Assembly (NCBI RefSeq): GCF_002929505.1
Contig: NZ_PJJL01000068.1
Location: 1-64,000 of the forward strand
Reading direction: 5' to 3'
Length of the DNA stretch: 64,000 bases
From: Cryobacterium sp. Y57
GTDB lineage: Bacteria; Actinomycetota; Actinomycetes; Actinomycetales; Microbacteriaceae
The notes beneath the pieces were generated by a model that was given only the letters and a program-made list of their open reading frames with translations, made no database searches and was not told the origin of the DNA. This document shows positions 34,062 through 42,891 of the stretch, piece after piece. The number at the start of each line of letters is the position of its first letter. Within the stretch, counting starts at the first letter, position 1. The position numbers were made by a program, and so were the translations under genes.

Positions 34062-35066
34062 CTAAGCCCGCGTCCTCGCCGCGTCAATAAGCGCCTCGAA
34101 GCTGCGCTCGAGGTCCTCGTCTCTGATTTGCGCGTCGGGGTGTGCGTCGAACCAGCGGATGGTGTCGCGCGCGCCCTGCGCGAGCGGGGTGGTGCAGACA
34201 AAATCGGGCACGAGCGCCTTGATCTTGCTGTTGTCGAAGATGACGGAATGTGCCTTGTCGCCGAGCAGTGCCGGGCCGAGATGCGGCACCGCAGCCGCGA
34301 TGGTCTCCGACGCCACGTGCACCAGCTCGGGCAGTGGCACGCCCGCTGCCTCGGCGTACAGCTCGTAGACCTTATTCCACGCCAGAAATTCGTCAGAGGT
34401 GATGGTGAAACTGTCGCCGATGGCCTGCGGCAGGCCGAACAGCCCAACAAAAGCTTTGGCGAAGTCCGTGCTGTGCGTGAGGGTCCAGAGCGAGGTGCCG
34501 TCACCGTGCACCAGCACGGGGCGACCGGCGCGCATGCTGACGATGTCACTCCACCCGCCGGTGAGCGGGATCGCGGTCTGGTCGTAGGTGTGCGAGGGGC
34601 GCACGATCGTGACCGGGAATCCCTGCTCGCGGTAGGCCGCGACCAACAAGTCTTCGCAGGCAATCTTGTCCCTCGAGTACTGCGAGTAGGGGTTGCGAAG
34701 CGGCGTGGATTCCAGAATGGGCAGTCGAGTCGGCGGCTTCTGGTAGGCCGACGCCGAGCTGATGAAGACGAACTGGCCCGTGCGTCCCGAGAACAGCTCG
34801 ATATCGGCCGCCACGTGCTCAGCTGTGAAAGCTACGAAGTCCACGACGACATCGAAGGTTCGCTTGCCCACGGCAGCCCGGATCGAGGCCGGGTTGCGCC
34901 CGTCTGCCGTGAGCACCTCTACACCGGCGGGAACCGGGCGCTGGGTTGTCGTCGCCCGGTTCAGCACCGTGAGACGGTGCCCGGTCGCGACCGCACGTGC
35001 GGCGGCGGCAGCGCTGATCACGCCGGTGCCGCCGATGAACAAGACGTCGAGCCCGCGCATCACCAT
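34062..35066 (-). CDS. NAD-dependent epimerase/dehydratase family protein
   Basis: A 334-residue extended short-chain dehydrogenase. The Rossmann loop is F-I-G-G-T-G-V-I and the sequence F-I-S-S-A-S-A-Y is the strand before the active site. The expected Y-x3-K is modified to Y-S-R-D-K (S-Q-Y-S-R-D-K), and a D-F-A-K-A-F block lies in the substrate half. The substrate cannot be told from sequence; sugar nucleotides or isoflavone-reductase-like substrates are both possible. It overlaps the stop of the aldo/keto reductase gene by a few bases, so the two share a leftward transcript. Confidence 0.82.
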   Translation of the reverse strand: MVMRGLDVLFIGGTGVISAAAAARAVATGHRLTVLNRATTTQRPVPAGVEVLTADGRNPASIRAAVGKRTFDVVVDFVAFTAEHVAADIELFSGRTGQFVFISSASAYQKPPTRLPILESTPLRNPYSQYSRDKIACEDLLVAAYREQGFPVTIVRPSHTYDQTAIPLTGGWSDIVSMRAGRPVLVHGDGTSLWTLTHSTDFAKAFVGLFGLPQAIGDSFTITSDEFLAWNKVYELYAEAAGVPLPELVHVASETIAAAVPHLGPALLGDKAHSVIFDNSKIKALVPDFVCTTPLAQGARDTIRWFDAHPDAQIRDEDLERSFEALIDAARTRA

Positions 35067-36031
35067 GCGTAGTCTTCCGGAGCGCTTTTCTTGCCGGGAA
35101 AGATCTCGTCGAGGCGGGCCAGTGCCGACGTGTCGAGTTTCACATCGAGGGCGCGGATACCCGCAGCCAGCTGGTCCTGCGTGCGTGGACCGATGATCGG
35201 GGCGGTGACGCCGTTCTGGTGCAGCAGCCAGGCGAGCGCGACGTCGCCGGGTTCGTGGCCGAGTTCGGCGGCGAAGTCTTCGTACTTCTCGATCGCGTCG
35301 CGGTGAGTCGCGAGGGCGTGCACGGCTTGGTCGGAAAGGCGACGCTTTCCGTCTCGTTGCTGGCGGAGGACTCCGCCGAGCAGTCCGCCCTGCAGGGGGG
35401 ACCAGGCGATGACGCCGATACCGTTGGCCTGTGCGGCCGGCAGTACTTCGAGCTCGATATCACGGGTGATCAGGTTGTAGATGGACTGCTCGCTGATCAG
35501 CCCGGTGAAATTACGTCGACGCGCTTCGGCCTGGGCCGTGGCAATGTGCCAGCCGGCAAAGTTGCTGCTGCCGGCGTAGAGGATCTTCCCCTGCGCAACG
35601 GCCGTCTCCATGGCCTGCCAGATCTCGTCCCACGGGGTGCTGCGGTCGATGTGGTGAAACTGGTACACGTCGATGTAGTCGGTCTTGAGCCGGGTGAGGC
35701 TCGCGTCGAGGGCGCGGCGGATGTTCAGGGCCGAGAGCTTGCCGTTGTTTGGCCAGTCGGTCATGTCACCGTAGAGCTTGGTGGCGAGCACGGTCTTCTC
35801 GCGGCGCTCGCCGCCCTGGGCGAACCAGTCGCCGACGATCTTCTCGGTCGCGCCGTGCCCGAGGTGACCGCCGTAGACGTTCGCGGTGTCGACATAGTTG
35901 ATTCCCGCGGTCTGGGCGGCGTCCAAAATGGCGAACGATTCGGAGGGGTCCGTTTCCGGGCCGAAGTTCATGGTGCCGAGGCAGAGGCGAGAAACCTTGA
36001 GGCCGGAGCGGCCCAGTTGGGTGTATTCCAT
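35060..36031 (-). CDS. Aldo/keto reductase
   Basis: An NADPH-dependent TIM-barrel oxidoreductase of 323 residues. The hallmark motifs are G-L-K-V-S-R-L-C-L-G-T-M-N-F-G, D-T-A-N-V-Y-G with the catalytic Asp and Tyr, the Lys in V-L-A-T-K, and D-V-Y-Q-F-H-H-I-D. The start at 36031 (M-E-Y-T-Q-L-G-R-S-G) matches the family N-terminus; a 14-codon extension is possible. It is first of a pair with the epimerase-like gene. Substrate unknown. Confidence 0.92.
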   Translation of the reverse strand: MEYTQLGRSGLKVSRLCLGTMNFGPETDPSESFAILDAAQTAGINYVDTANVYGGHLGHGATEKIVGDWFAQGGERREKTVLATKLYGDMTDWPNNGKLSALNIRRALDASLTRLKTDYIDVYQFHHIDRSTPWDEIWQAMETAVAQGKILYAGSSNFAGWHIATAQAEARRRNFTGLISEQSIYNLITRDIELEVLPAAQANGIGVIAWSPLQGGLLGGVLRQQRDGKRRLSDQAVHALATHRDAIEKYEDFAAELGHEPGDVALAWLLHQNGVTAPIIGPRTQDQLAAGIRALDVKLDTSALARLDEIFPGKKSAPEDYAW

Positions 36032-36173
36032 ATCTTTAGGTTGGCCGCGCATCGGTCGACTGTCCAACAGCACCTACGGATACCACTGTGCACCTGCGCT
36101 TCTCAATCGAGAACGACTCCCCAGCCGTCTCGGCACACGGGTACCGCCCTGGTTGTCCCCGCGCTTCCCCGGA

Positions 36174-36269
36174 TAAAAAAGACTCCTCGCGCACCCGCCA
36201 GAGCCCGGTTACCCTTGCTACGTTTCCGTCCTGGGGGAATTGGCCAAGGTGGCGCCACGCGAGGAGCCG
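36174..36269 (-). ncRNA. ffs: Small SRP RNA (4.5S) with terminator
   Basis: On the minus strand the RNA has a terminal stem CTCCTCGCG (36266-36258) pairing perfectly with CGCGAGGAG (36191-36183). The apical domain has CCCCCAGG, then a stem ACG-GAAA-CGT with a GNRA tetraloop, then AGCAAGGG. The C-A-G-G / A-G-C-A pair around a GNRA loop is the conserved Ffh-binding domain of signal recognition particle RNA. A T-run (plus-strand A-run at 36175-36180) follows directly and terminates transcription. In actinobacteria this gene often sits near dnaX and tRNA-Ser; here dnaX is 9 kb away. Confidence 0.92.
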
Positions 36270-36275
36270 AATCTT

Positions 36276-36305
36276 AGTTTAGGGTACGACGTGGGGCGTG
36301 GCCAA
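36276..36305 (-). promoter_or_regulatory. Promoter of the SRP RNA gene
   Basis: TTGGCC (36305-36300) and TAAACT (36281-36276) are separated by 18 bp on the minus strand and lie 7 bp before the predicted 5' end of the RNA. Confidence 0.6.
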
Positions 36306-36392
36306 CCGAGCGCGGTCTGGGCCGGTGGCGGCAGCATCCGCTGGAAACAGGTAAGATTCTCTGGTGCCGTTGCTTTACTGGAACGGCGGCCA

Positions 36393-36480
36393 GGAGAATT
36401 CGCCTAGTGGCCTATGGCGCACGCTTGGAAAGCGTGTTGGGTGAAAGCCCTCGGGGGTTCGAATCCCCCATTCTCCGCCA
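36393..36480 (+). tRNA. tRNA-Ser (anticodon GGA)
   Basis: An 88-nt type II tRNA with acceptor GGAGAAT/ATTCTCC, a D-arm, anticodon stem CACGC/GCGTG with loop TTGGAAA (anticodon GGA at 36427-36429, reads TCC/TCT), a long variable arm TGGG...CCCT, T-arm GGGGG-TTCGAAT-CCCCC, discriminator G and an encoded CCA. Two further copies of its 3' end follow immediately. Confidence 0.98.
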
Positions 36481-36602
36481 GATAAGCAAACCGCAGCGTG
36501 TTGGGTGACGCACAGCCCCATTTGCGGGGTTCGAATCCCCCATTCTCCGCCAGATCAGCACACCGCCCCACTTACGGGGTTCGAATCCCCCGTTCTCCGC
36601 CA
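36454..36602 (+). repeat. Tandem copies of the tRNA-Ser 3' end (attachment-site-like)
   Basis: The 27-nt tRNA 3' end starting GGGGTTCGAATCCCCC and ending in CCGCCA occurs at 36454-36480 (in the tRNA), 36526-36552 (identical) and 36576-36602 (one change). Each is followed by GAT[A/C]AGCA. Copy 2 is preceded by AGCGTGTTGGGTGA, also tRNA-derived, and a similar fragment follows copy 3. Such arrays arise from repeated integration and loss of elements that use a tRNA 3' end as attB. Confidence 0.85.
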
Positions 36603-36637
36603 GATCAGCAAACGCAGCGTGCTGGGTGACGCGCAGG

Positions 36638-37150
36638 TCAGGCGTCGGCGCGATCGGCGAGACCGCGCACAAAGGCGGCCTGGCCAGCGTGCTGCAGGTC
36701 GTCGGAGAGCACACTTGCCAGGCGCACACCGACCGTGACGGCGGGAGTCCAGGACTCGTCGACGACCCGCTCCAGGTCCGCTTCGCTCAGACCGGCTAGA
36801 TAGGCGAGGGTCGCGGTGTGCACGGCGTCGTAATAGCCGCCGAGCAGGTCGGCGTCGGCTCGAACGGCGGCGACTTCGGCCGAGGTGAAGCCATAGCCGA
36901 TCCTCGTCGGCTCGAACGGCAGGTCGAATCGTTCGGCCCACCCCTGCCCGGTGTAGACCTGCTCGCTGCCCGCGAGGTCGGCGATGTGGTCGTCTTGCAG
37001 GCGGGACAGGTGCCAGATGAGCCAGGCGATCGTGTTAGCGTCGGCATCCGCTCGATGCGTGAGGGTGGTGACGGTCGCGTTTTTCAGGGTCGCAGCTACG
37101 TATCCCTGGATACGGGAAAACTCTTCGATGAGCAGTTCGGACGGGGTCAT
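36638..37150 (-). CDS. DinB-superfamily (mycothiol-dependent type) protein
   Basis: A 170-residue four-helix-bundle protein. His residues in T-H-R-A-D, I-W-H-L-S-R and D-D-L-Q-H-A-G-Q are placed like the metal ligands of DinB/DUF664 enzymes, which in actinobacteria include mycothiol-dependent transferases and isomerases. The ATG at 37150 follows a strong AAGGAG site; longer readings are low-complexity and basic. It ends 36 bp from the third tRNA-Ser end copy, so it may have arrived with, or border, the integration site. Confidence 0.8.
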   Translation of the reverse strand: MTPSELLIEEFSRIQGYVAATLKNATVTTLTHRADADANTIAWLIWHLSRLQDDHIADLAGSEQVYTGQGWAERFDLPFEPTRIGYGFTSAEVAAVRADADLLGGYYDAVHTATLAYLAGLSEADLERVVDESWTPAVTVGVRLASVLSDDLQHAGQAAFVRGLADRADA

Positions 37151-37187
37151 GGCTCTCCTTAGTCGTTCTGCCACCGTACCCCCGCGC

Positions 37188-37442
37188 TTAGCCGCGATCC
37201 TGCCGGGACTCAGACGCATCCGCTGAACCGCGGGTTGTCGCCACCTCCGACGACACCAGAGCCTGGGCGATCTGCACGATATCTTGAGAGGAGAGCGCCC
37301 TGCGGGCGATGTTATTGCTACGCTCCGACCGGACGTGTCCAGCCACGATGGCCACAATCCCGAAATCGCGCAGGTCATCGATTCCGGCCGAACGCAGTCT
37401 TGTGTTGTTTACGTGGCGTAAGCGTAAAACTTCGTGCCTCGA
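37188..37442 (-). pseudogene. Possible gene remnant in frame after a stop codon
   Basis: Directly after the TGA of the small zinc-ribbon-like gene (37445-37443) the same frame stays open for 84 codons to a TAA at 37190-37188. The downstream part has strongly GC-rich third positions and protein-like sequence (A-G-I-D-D-L-R-D-F-G-I-V-A-I-V-A-G-H). The upstream part (R-L-R-H-V-N-N-T-R-L-R-S-A-G) faintly resembles the L-R-H...T-R-L...A-G box of tyrosine recombinases, which would fit the adjacent tRNA attachment-like array. It has no start codon of its own. It could also be the truncated end of an unrelated gene, or chance. Confidence 0.3.
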
Positions 37443-37802
37443 TCAGCGCTGCGGTCCACCGAGCACGCGCTGCCGCGTCAGGTCGAGTCCGAGGGCAACG
37501 ACGCGCGCCGAGAGGCCCTCGGGCCCTTCGGCGCGCGCCCGCACCTCGAGCGCGTGCTGCAGCACCGACGCACTTCGCACGGGGAGCGCGCGCCAGAGGT
37601 CAGCAACGGTGTGGCATAACGAGATCGAGCCGGTGGCGCTGGTCACCGACCATCCCGCGGCGAGCGCCGAGATGCGGGGTGCGCCGGGCACGCCGGCACA
37701 CACGGCGGACACCGTTTGCGCCACCAGGATGCGATTTCTGAGGGTGTGTTCGTTGCCCATCACCGGGTCGGGGTAGACCGTCGTGCCGCATGCTCCGCAC
37801 AT
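37443..37802 (-). CDS. Hypothetical protein with N-terminal CGAC knuckle
   Basis: A 119-residue protein starting M-C-G-A-C-G-T-T-V-Y-P-D-P-V-M-G. The C2-x2-C5 pair at the extreme N-terminus looks like half of a zinc ribbon, but no second pair is evident (single Cys residues only), so zinc binding would need a dimer. The rest contains I-L-V-A-Q-T-V-S-A-V-C and C-H-T-V-A-D-L-W-R. AGGA lies 9 bases upstream of the ATG. I think it is a conserved Microbacteriaceae protein of unknown role. It ends at a TGA after which the frame stays open for 84 more codons, so it may itself be truncated. It is the last gene after the SDR pair. Confidence 0.6.
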   Translation of the reverse strand: MCGACGTTVYPDPVMGNEHTLRNRILVAQTVSAVCAGVPGAPRISALAAGWSVTSATGSISLCHTVADLWRALPVRSASVLQHALEVRARAEGPEGLSARVVALGLDLTRQRVLGGPQR

Positions 37803-37833
37803 TTTTGGTTCCTGACTGACCTGACGGTCCGAG

Positions 37834-38556
37834 TTACTGCATCACGTCGCCGGAGTTGGGCCCGAGGGTCTGCCCCACATAGAGGTTTCCTCCCGGCTCA
37901 CTCGCAAGCAGCAGCGCCGTCGGGGCGACTTCGGCCGCAACGCCGAACCGCCCAAGCGGCAATTCGGCGCGCTTGGCACTCTTCCAATCTTCGGAGATGC
38001 CCTGCACGAGCGGGGTCTCGATCGGGCCGGGAGCGATGCTGTTGACGAGCACGTTGTCGCTGGCAACTTCAAGCGCCAGCGATTTAGTCAGAGCCACAAC
38101 CCCGGCCTTGGCCGCCGAATAGTGGCTCAGGCCGGTGCCACCCTTGATGGCGAGCTGGGAGGCGATATTGATGATGCGGCCCCATTTCTGTTGACGCATC
38201 TCCCCCACCACCTCCCGGCAACACAGGAACACCCCGGTGAGGTCGACCGAGAGAGTCTCGTTCCACATGGCGAGTGTCATGTCTTGCAGTGGCGACTCGG
38301 TGAGCAAGCCGGCGCTGTTCACCAGGACGTCGATGGTGCCAAGCCGTTGGCGAGCGGTCGCGAAGGCCGCGCGCACGCTGTCCTCCTGCGACACGTCGAC
38401 GTTGATCGCGTCACTGTCCGTGCCCGCGCGATCGAGTACGACCACGCGGTCGCCGTTGGCGACAAATGCTTCGGCGATCGCCCGCCCGATTCCGCTACTG
38501 CCGCCGGTGACGACGACTCCGCGGCCGGTGGACGCGCGATGCTGCTGCACGGTCAT
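37834..38556 (-). CDS. Short-chain dehydrogenase/reductase (SDR) 1
   Basis: A classical SDR of 240 residues: cofactor loop T-G-G-S-S-G-I-G, N-S-A-G, and active site Y-S-A-A-K with the preceding Ser in I-N-I-A-S. An Asp (V-V-V-L-D-R) after the second strand suggests NAD(H). It belongs to the FabG-like group, so the substrate cannot be read from sequence. It is the fifth gene of the LacI-controlled leftward operon, 13 bp after the second SDR. Confidence 0.9.
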   Translation of the reverse strand: MTVQQHRASTGRGVVVTGGSSGIGRAIAEAFVANGDRVVVLDRAGTDSDAINVDVSQEDSVRAAFATARQRLGTIDVLVNSAGLLTESPLQDMTLAMWNETLSVDLTGVFLCCREVVGEMRQQKWGRIINIASQLAIKGGTGLSHYSAAKAGVVALTKSLALEVASDNVLVNSIAPGPIETPLVQGISEDWKSAKRAELPLGRFGVAAEVAPTALLLASEPGGNLYVGQTLGPNSGDVMQ

Positions 38557-38569
38557 TTCTGTTCCATTT

Positions 38570-39334
38570 CTAAGCGCGCATTTTCACGGTGAGTCCGCCG
38601 TCAACGATAAGGGACTGCCCGGTGACGTACCCGGCCTGCGACGACGTGAGAAACGCGATGACGCTGGCCACTTCTGCCGGTGTCCCCACGCGACCCCAGG
38701 GGATGTCCTTTCCGGCTCGGGCCAGGCCGTCCGGTCCCAGCGAATTTACCGGGTCGAGTGACTGCGGAGTTTCGATGAGTCCGGGAATGACCGCATTGGC
38801 CCGAATGCCCTGCGGCCCCAGTTCGACAGCCACACTGCGAATCAGACCGAGCACGCCGGCTTTCGCCGCAGCGTAGTGAGCATGACCTTCCCACCCGTAG
38901 ACCGCGCCGGCGATCGAGGAGACCGCCACCATGGCGCCGCCCTCGGTCATGCGTTCGGCTCCGGCACGCAGTGTGCGCAGCACACCGGTGAGATCGACAT
39001 CGAGCATGTCGGTCCACCGGGCATCCGTCATGTCGAGAAGCGAAGAATGACGCAAAATGCCCGCGTTGGCCACGGCGTAGTCGAGACGGCCGTACTCGTC
39101 AACCGCTCGTTGGGCGAAAGCGTCAACGGATGCCGTGCTGCGCACGTCGACCTCGTGCACGACGGCTTCACCACCGGCATCGCGCACCGACCGCAGTGTT
39201 TCCTGCGGGTCGTGCGGGTCACCCGGAAACGTGCCGATGACGCTGCGCACCCCCTGGCCGGCATAGTGCACGGCGAGGGCCCGACCGATGCCGCTGGCGG
39301 CTCCGGTAATTATCGCGACGCGGGCTTCAGACAC
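38570..39334 (-). CDS. Short-chain dehydrogenase/reductase (SDR) 2
   Basis: A 254-residue classical SDR with [17 protein letters not shown] and the active-site Y-A-A-A-K. A G-T-F-P-G-D-P insertion lies where the cofactor-specificity residue usually is. The start overlaps the end of the transporter gene by 8 bp. Two tandem SDRs in one catabolic operon suggest two successive or alternative alcohol/ketone steps on the transported compound. Confidence 0.9.
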   Translation of the reverse strand: MSEARVAIITGAASGIGRALAVHYAGQGVRSVIGTFPGDPHDPQETLRSVRDAGGEAVVHEVDVRSTASVDAFAQRAVDEYGRLDYAVANAGILRHSSLLDMTDARWTDMLDVDLTGVLRTLRAGAERMTEGGAMVAVSSIAGAVYGWEGHAHYAAAKAGVLGLIRSVAVELGPQGIRANAVIPGLIETPQSLDPVNSLGPDGLARAGKDIPWGRVGTPAEVASVIAFLTSSQAGYVTGQSLIVDGGLTVKMRA

Positions 39335-40733
39335 GCTGGGCTTTCAACTCGTTTTCCGGTACGACAGCGAGCGGAGCTTCTGCCATGGGCTTGGCGGCGA
39401 ACATGAGCACACCCGAGATGAGAATGCCGAGGGCACCGACCCAGAGCGCAGCGGTTCCCGTGTTGGCTCCGGCGGCGACGGCGGTGAACAGCGCGCCGCC
39501 GATAACGATGCCGGGCTGGCTCATCGCGCCGATGAACGCCGTGCCGGTGGCGCGGCAGCTCACCGGGTAGCACTCGGCCATGAAGTACTGAATAGCCGCG
39601 TACGGGCCCACGAGAAAGAACAGGCCGGCGCCGAAGCTCGCGACGATGGTCACGGGGCTGTTCGCGAGGGGGCTCAACATGATGGTGAAGGCGACCGATG
39701 CGAGGATCCAGCCGCTGATGATGGTGCGCTTGCGACCGATCTTGTCGCCGAGCCACCCGTGAAACACGTAGCCGAAGTAGGCCAGGGCGTTGATGACAAT
39801 GAGCATCCAGAAGGCATCGGAGAGTTCGACGCCCTTGGCGTTCTTGAGTACGGAACTGCCCAGAATGCTGAAGATCATGATGCCAAAGAAGTTGAAGATC
39901 CAGGCGAGTGAGAACACGATCGTGTTCCGGCGCAGCTTCGGCTCCCAGATGAGCTTGAGTGGTGCGGTCGAGGAGTGCTCGACGCCATACGACCCGGCGA
40001 GCAGGTGGGCTTCTTCGGTGCGCCCGGCCTTCTCGAGTCGGGTGAGTTCACTGTGCAGTTCGAACTGGGGAGTTTCTTTGAGCTTGCGTGCGATGGCCCA
40101 GACGATGAGCGCTGCGGGGATGGTGGCCATCAAGTACAGGGCACGCCAGCCGAGGGTCGGAAGAAAGGCCAGGGCGAGCGCACTGGCGAGCAGAAAGCCG
40201 AGCGGCCAGCCACCCTGGATGAAGGAGTAGCTCAGACCCGGGCGCTTGCGCTTCTTCTCGTCTTCGGTGACCTGGTAGACCTCGTTCATGTAGGTCGCGT
40301 TGACGGCCTGCTCGGAGAACCCCAGACCGCCAAATGACCGAACGATCACAAGCAACCCGCTGCTGAGGAAGGCCATTCCGGTGGGGATGATGGCGGTGAG
40401 GCCGGAGACGATGGCCGTGCCACCGACGGTGACCATCATGCCCTTGCGTCGTCCGAGGCGGTCGATGACCGGGCCGACGCCGAAGCAGACGATCGCGGTG
40501 CCCACGGCGATCCAGGTGTTGATCGCGTAGGCTTCGGGCGCAGTCCAGCCGAAGGATTCCTGCATGGCGGGAAGGAGCGTGCCGAACAGTCCGTAGTCGA
40601 AGACGGCAACGGTCCAGGCCAACAGCGCCAGAATCGTGGCGGTGCGGGTCTGCTTCACGGTGAAGGCGGGAAAGCGACGTTTCTCGTTGACGGTCGCCGC
40701 CGTGAGATCGAGGGTGGGAGATTTCAGTTTCAT
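39327..40733 (-). CDS. MFS transporter, sugar/organic-acid type
   Basis: A 468-residue permease with 12 predicted membrane helices and the MFS motif D-R-L-G-R-R-K-G in the first loop, plus D-K-I-G-R-K-R in the matching second-half loop. It resembles aromatic-acid/sialate-type metabolite:proton symporters. The ATG at 40733 overlaps the deacetylase-like stop as ATGA; upstream reading is out-of-frame-like. It presumably imports the substrate handled by the neighbouring hydrolases and SDRs. Confidence 0.92.
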   Translation of the reverse strand: MKLKSPTLDLTAATVNEKRRFPAFTVKQTRTATILALLAWTVAVFDYGLFGTLLPAMQESFGWTAPEAYAINTWIAVGTAIVCFGVGPVIDRLGRRKGMMVTVGGTAIVSGLTAIIPTGMAFLSSGLLVIVRSFGGLGFSEQAVNATYMNEVYQVTEDEKKRKRPGLSYSFIQGGWPLGFLLASALALAFLPTLGWRALYLMATIPAALIVWAIARKLKETPQFELHSELTRLEKAGRTEEAHLLAGSYGVEHSSTAPLKLIWEPKLRRNTIVFSLAWIFNFFGIMIFSILGSSVLKNAKGVELSDAFWMLIVINALAYFGYVFHGWLGDKIGRKRTIISGWILASVAFTIMLSPLANSPVTIVASFGAGLFFLVGPYAAIQYFMAECYPVSCRATGTAFIGAMSQPGIVIGGALFTAVAAGANTGTAALWVGALGILISGVLMFAAKPMAEAPLAVVPENELKAQRV

Positions 40734-41620
40734 GCGGAGGGAACCTTTCGGGGGGAACGGGCGAGGAACGAATCTGCAATCTGGTCGAAGGTGTTCCAGC
40801 TGACGCCTTCGTAGGAGTTGAAATATTCGATGAGGCGCTCGAGCATGAGGAGCACCTGCGGTCGTCCGGAGACGTCGGGGTGGATCGTCATCGTGAAGAC
40901 GGCCTGATCCATTTCGCGGTAGACCCAGTCGAACTGGTCTTTCCACATCTGCTCGATATCGCGCGGATTCACGAAACCGTGTGAGTTCGGGGCGGCCTTG
41001 ATGAACATCATCGGCGGCAGGTCATCGAGGTACCAGTTGGCGGGAATCTCCACCAGATCGGTCTCGACGCCGCGCACGAGCGGCTCCATCCAGGTCTGGG
41101 CGTTCTTTGCGTAGTCGATCTTTTTCCAGCTGTCACCGACACGCACGTAGTACGGCTCGAAGTCGTTGTGCATGAGCGAGTGGTCATACTTGATGCCGCG
41201 TTCGAGCAGGATTTCGTTCGTCACCGTCGAGAATTCCCACCACGGGGCGACATACCCGGTGGGGCGGTGGCCCGAGACGTTTTCGATCAGTTCGATGGAT
41301 CGGTCCAGGATCGTGGTCTCCTGTTCGCGGGTCATCGCGATCGGGTTCTCGTGGGAGTAGCCGTGCACGCCCATCTCGTGGCCCGCGGCAACGATCATGC
41401 GGGTGAGCTCGGGAAAGGTCTCGATGGAGTGCCCGGGAACGAACCAGGTGGTGGGCAGGTCGTACTTGTCGAACAGGCGGATAAGACGCGGCCCACCGAC
41501 CTCACCGCTGAACATGCCGCGAGAGATGTCGCACGGGGAATCTTCGCCGCCGTAGGAACCGAGCATGCCGGCGACAGCGTCGACGTCTACTCCAAATGCA
41601 ATCTGGATATCTTTTTTCAT
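40730..41620 (-). CDS. NodB-fold hydrolase of the HpPgdA / cyclic-imide-hydrolase group
   Basis: A 296-residue polysaccharide-deacetylase-fold enzyme. [26 protein letters not shown] and [11 protein letters not shown] closely follow the Helicobacter PgdA (HP0310) subgroup, with metal residues Asp, His and His. This subgroup is related to PuuE allantoinase and to microbial cyclic imide hydrolases rather than to secreted chitin deacetylases. There is no signal peptide, so it is cytosolic and unlikely to act on peptidoglycan. Next to an asparaginase-like amidase, opening of a cyclic imide to a half-amide is a plausible but unproven reaction. Start at 41620 follows AAAGG. Confidence 0.82.
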   Translation of the reverse strand: MKKDIQIAFGVDVDAVAGMLGSYGGEDSPCDISRGMFSGEVGGPRLIRLFDKYDLPTTWFVPGHSIETFPELTRMIVAAGHEMGVHGYSHENPIAMTREQETTILDRSIELIENVSGHRPTGYVAPWWEFSTVTNEILLERGIKYDHSLMHNDFEPYYVRVGDSWKKIDYAKNAQTWMEPLVRGVETDLVEIPANWYLDDLPPMMFIKAAPNSHGFVNPRDIEQMWKDQFDWVYREMDQAVFTMTIHPDVSGRPQVLLMLERLIEYFNSYEGVSWNTFDQIADSFLARSPRKVPSA

Positions 41621-41639
41621 ATCTGTGCCTTTCGTTGCA

Positions 41640-42677
41640 CTAACAAATTTGGGTGGACTCGACGATGGCTGCCCCGTACCGGGCAAACGCGTCGGCGATC
41701 TCGTCATGGTTGCGATCGAGCTGCAGCAGAAGGCTGAGCAGAATCAGCGATTGTGAGGGCCGCAGCAGGCCAGTGGGGATGGCACCGGCCGCGACGAGGT
41801 CTCGTCCCCCGCCGGCGCCGTAGACCGGGATGACCGGGCCGGCGCTCACCCGGGTGCTCGTCACCACCACGGTGCCGGCCGCGGTGGCGGCGGTGACGGC
41901 GGCGCACAGGGCGGGGTTGCCGTTGCCGCTTCCCGTTGCTTGCAACACGATTCCGCTGGCCCCGGCAGCCACGGATGCCTGCAGCAGGATTCCGTCCGCC
42001 CCCGGATAGGCAGACACCACGTCGACGCGTCTGGCCTGACGGGGAGGGAGGGGCGGGAGCGGGAGCGGGGGCATCCGCTCGTTATGGCGGGTGATGACGA
42101 CGTCACCGGCGGCGGTCACAAAACCGGCCGAGCCGAAGTCGGGGTTGGTGAAGGCCGAGAGCGCGAAGGTCTGTGCTTTGCGCACGCCGCGGGCGGGGAA
42201 TATCTCGCCGGCGAAAACGATCAACACGCCGAGGCCTGCTGCCGCAGGTGATCCAGCGACCGCGATGGCATCGGCGAGGTTGCCAGGACCGTCGGGGTCG
42301 GCGGCGTCGGCGGATTTCTGCGCCCCGGTGAAGACCACCGGGCTCACGTGGTCGTGGGTGAGGTCGGCCAGGTAGGCGGTCTCTTCCATCGTGTCAGTGC
42401 CGTGCGTGACGACGACCCCCCGCACCGATGGGTCGGCGAGGGCAATCTTGATCTGCGCGCAGATCGCGATCATGTCGACGAGAGTGAGTAGGTAGGAGCC
42501 CTCACAGGCGACGTCGACGACCCGCACGGGGTAGGCCGGGGCTGTGGCCAGACCGCAGAGAATTTGCGCACCGGCGTCGGCGGCAACCGCGGCACCGCCT
42601 TCCGCAGAGCGGGCGCGCGACGAGATTGTTCCACCGGTCGCCAGCAACACCACGTGGGTGCCGGCACGATTCGTCAT
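41640..42677 (-). CDS. Asparaginase-family amidohydrolase
   Basis: A 345-residue protein with both catalytic threonine motifs of bacterial L-asparaginases: A-T-G-G-T-I-S near the N-terminus and [13 protein letters not shown]. It lacks a signal peptide, so it is a cytosolic type. In this operon it could hydrolyse asparagine itself or the amide of a related half-amide made by the next enzyme. CGGAG precedes the ATG at 42677. First gene of the leftward operon; the LacI operator at 42698-42713 lies just upstream of its ribosome site. Confidence 0.9.
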   Translation of the reverse strand: MTNRAGTHVVLLATGGTISSRARSAEGGAAVAADAGAQILCGLATAPAYPVRVVDVACEGSYLLTLVDMIAICAQIKIALADPSVRGVVVTHGTDTMEETAYLADLTHDHVSPVVFTGAQKSADAADPDGPGNLADAIAVAGSPAAAGLGVLIVFAGEIFPARGVRKAQTFALSAFTNPDFGSAGFVTAAGDVVITRHNERMPPLPLPPLPPRQARRVDVVSAYPGADGILLQASVAAGASGIVLQATGSGNGNPALCAAVTAATAAGTVVVTSTRVSAGPVIPVYGAGGGRDLVAAGAIPTGLLRPSQSLILLSLLLQLDRNHDEIADAFARYGAAIVESTQIC

Positions 42678-42697
42678 TATTTTCTCCGGGGGTCGGT

Positions 42698-42713
42698 ACC
42701 CAAACGATTGGGT
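42698..42713. promoter_or_regulatory. LacI-type operator 1
   Basis: ACCCAAACGATTGGGT is the exact reverse complement of the site at 42786-42801. It has outer arms ACCCAA/TTGGGT around a CG centre, as expected for LacI-family operators. It lies 20 bp before the asparaginase-like start, so repressor bound here should block the leftward operon. Confidence 0.85.
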
Positions 42714-42733
42714 TTCTTGATGTAAGAGTAGAT

Positions 42734-42747
42734 ACCCAATGTTTCGG
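42734..42747. promoter_or_regulatory. Possible third, degenerate LacI operator
   Basis: ACCCAATGTTTCGG matches the left arm of the two strong operators perfectly and the right arm partly. It is off-phase relative to them and may be weak or chance. Confidence 0.4.
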
Positions 42748-42785
42748 CCGACTGCACGCGTCATTGCGGGTATGTAACGCTCATT

Positions 42786-42801
42786 ACCCAATCGTTTGGG
42801 T
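42786..42801. promoter_or_regulatory. LacI-type operator 2, overlapping the regulator promoter
   Basis: ACCCAATCGTTTGGGT, 88 bp from operator 1 (centre to centre). Its last six bases TTGGGT (42796-42801) also form a -35-like hexamer, followed after 16 bp by TATAGA (42818-42823). This implies autorepression of the LacI gene, and the spacing allows DNA looping between the two operators. Confidence 0.85.
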
Positions 42802-42891
42802 AGTGAGGTTGTAAAACTATAGAATGAGATCGACAGGCAAGTCAAGCTTCGTATCCGGCTTTCTCGGGTCACGGAAACTGGAGACAGCGAC

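Noticed and set aside
37443-37445. TGA as selenocysteine or programmed readthrough
   Set aside because: No selenoprotein genes or insertion element are seen; truncation or decay is simpler.
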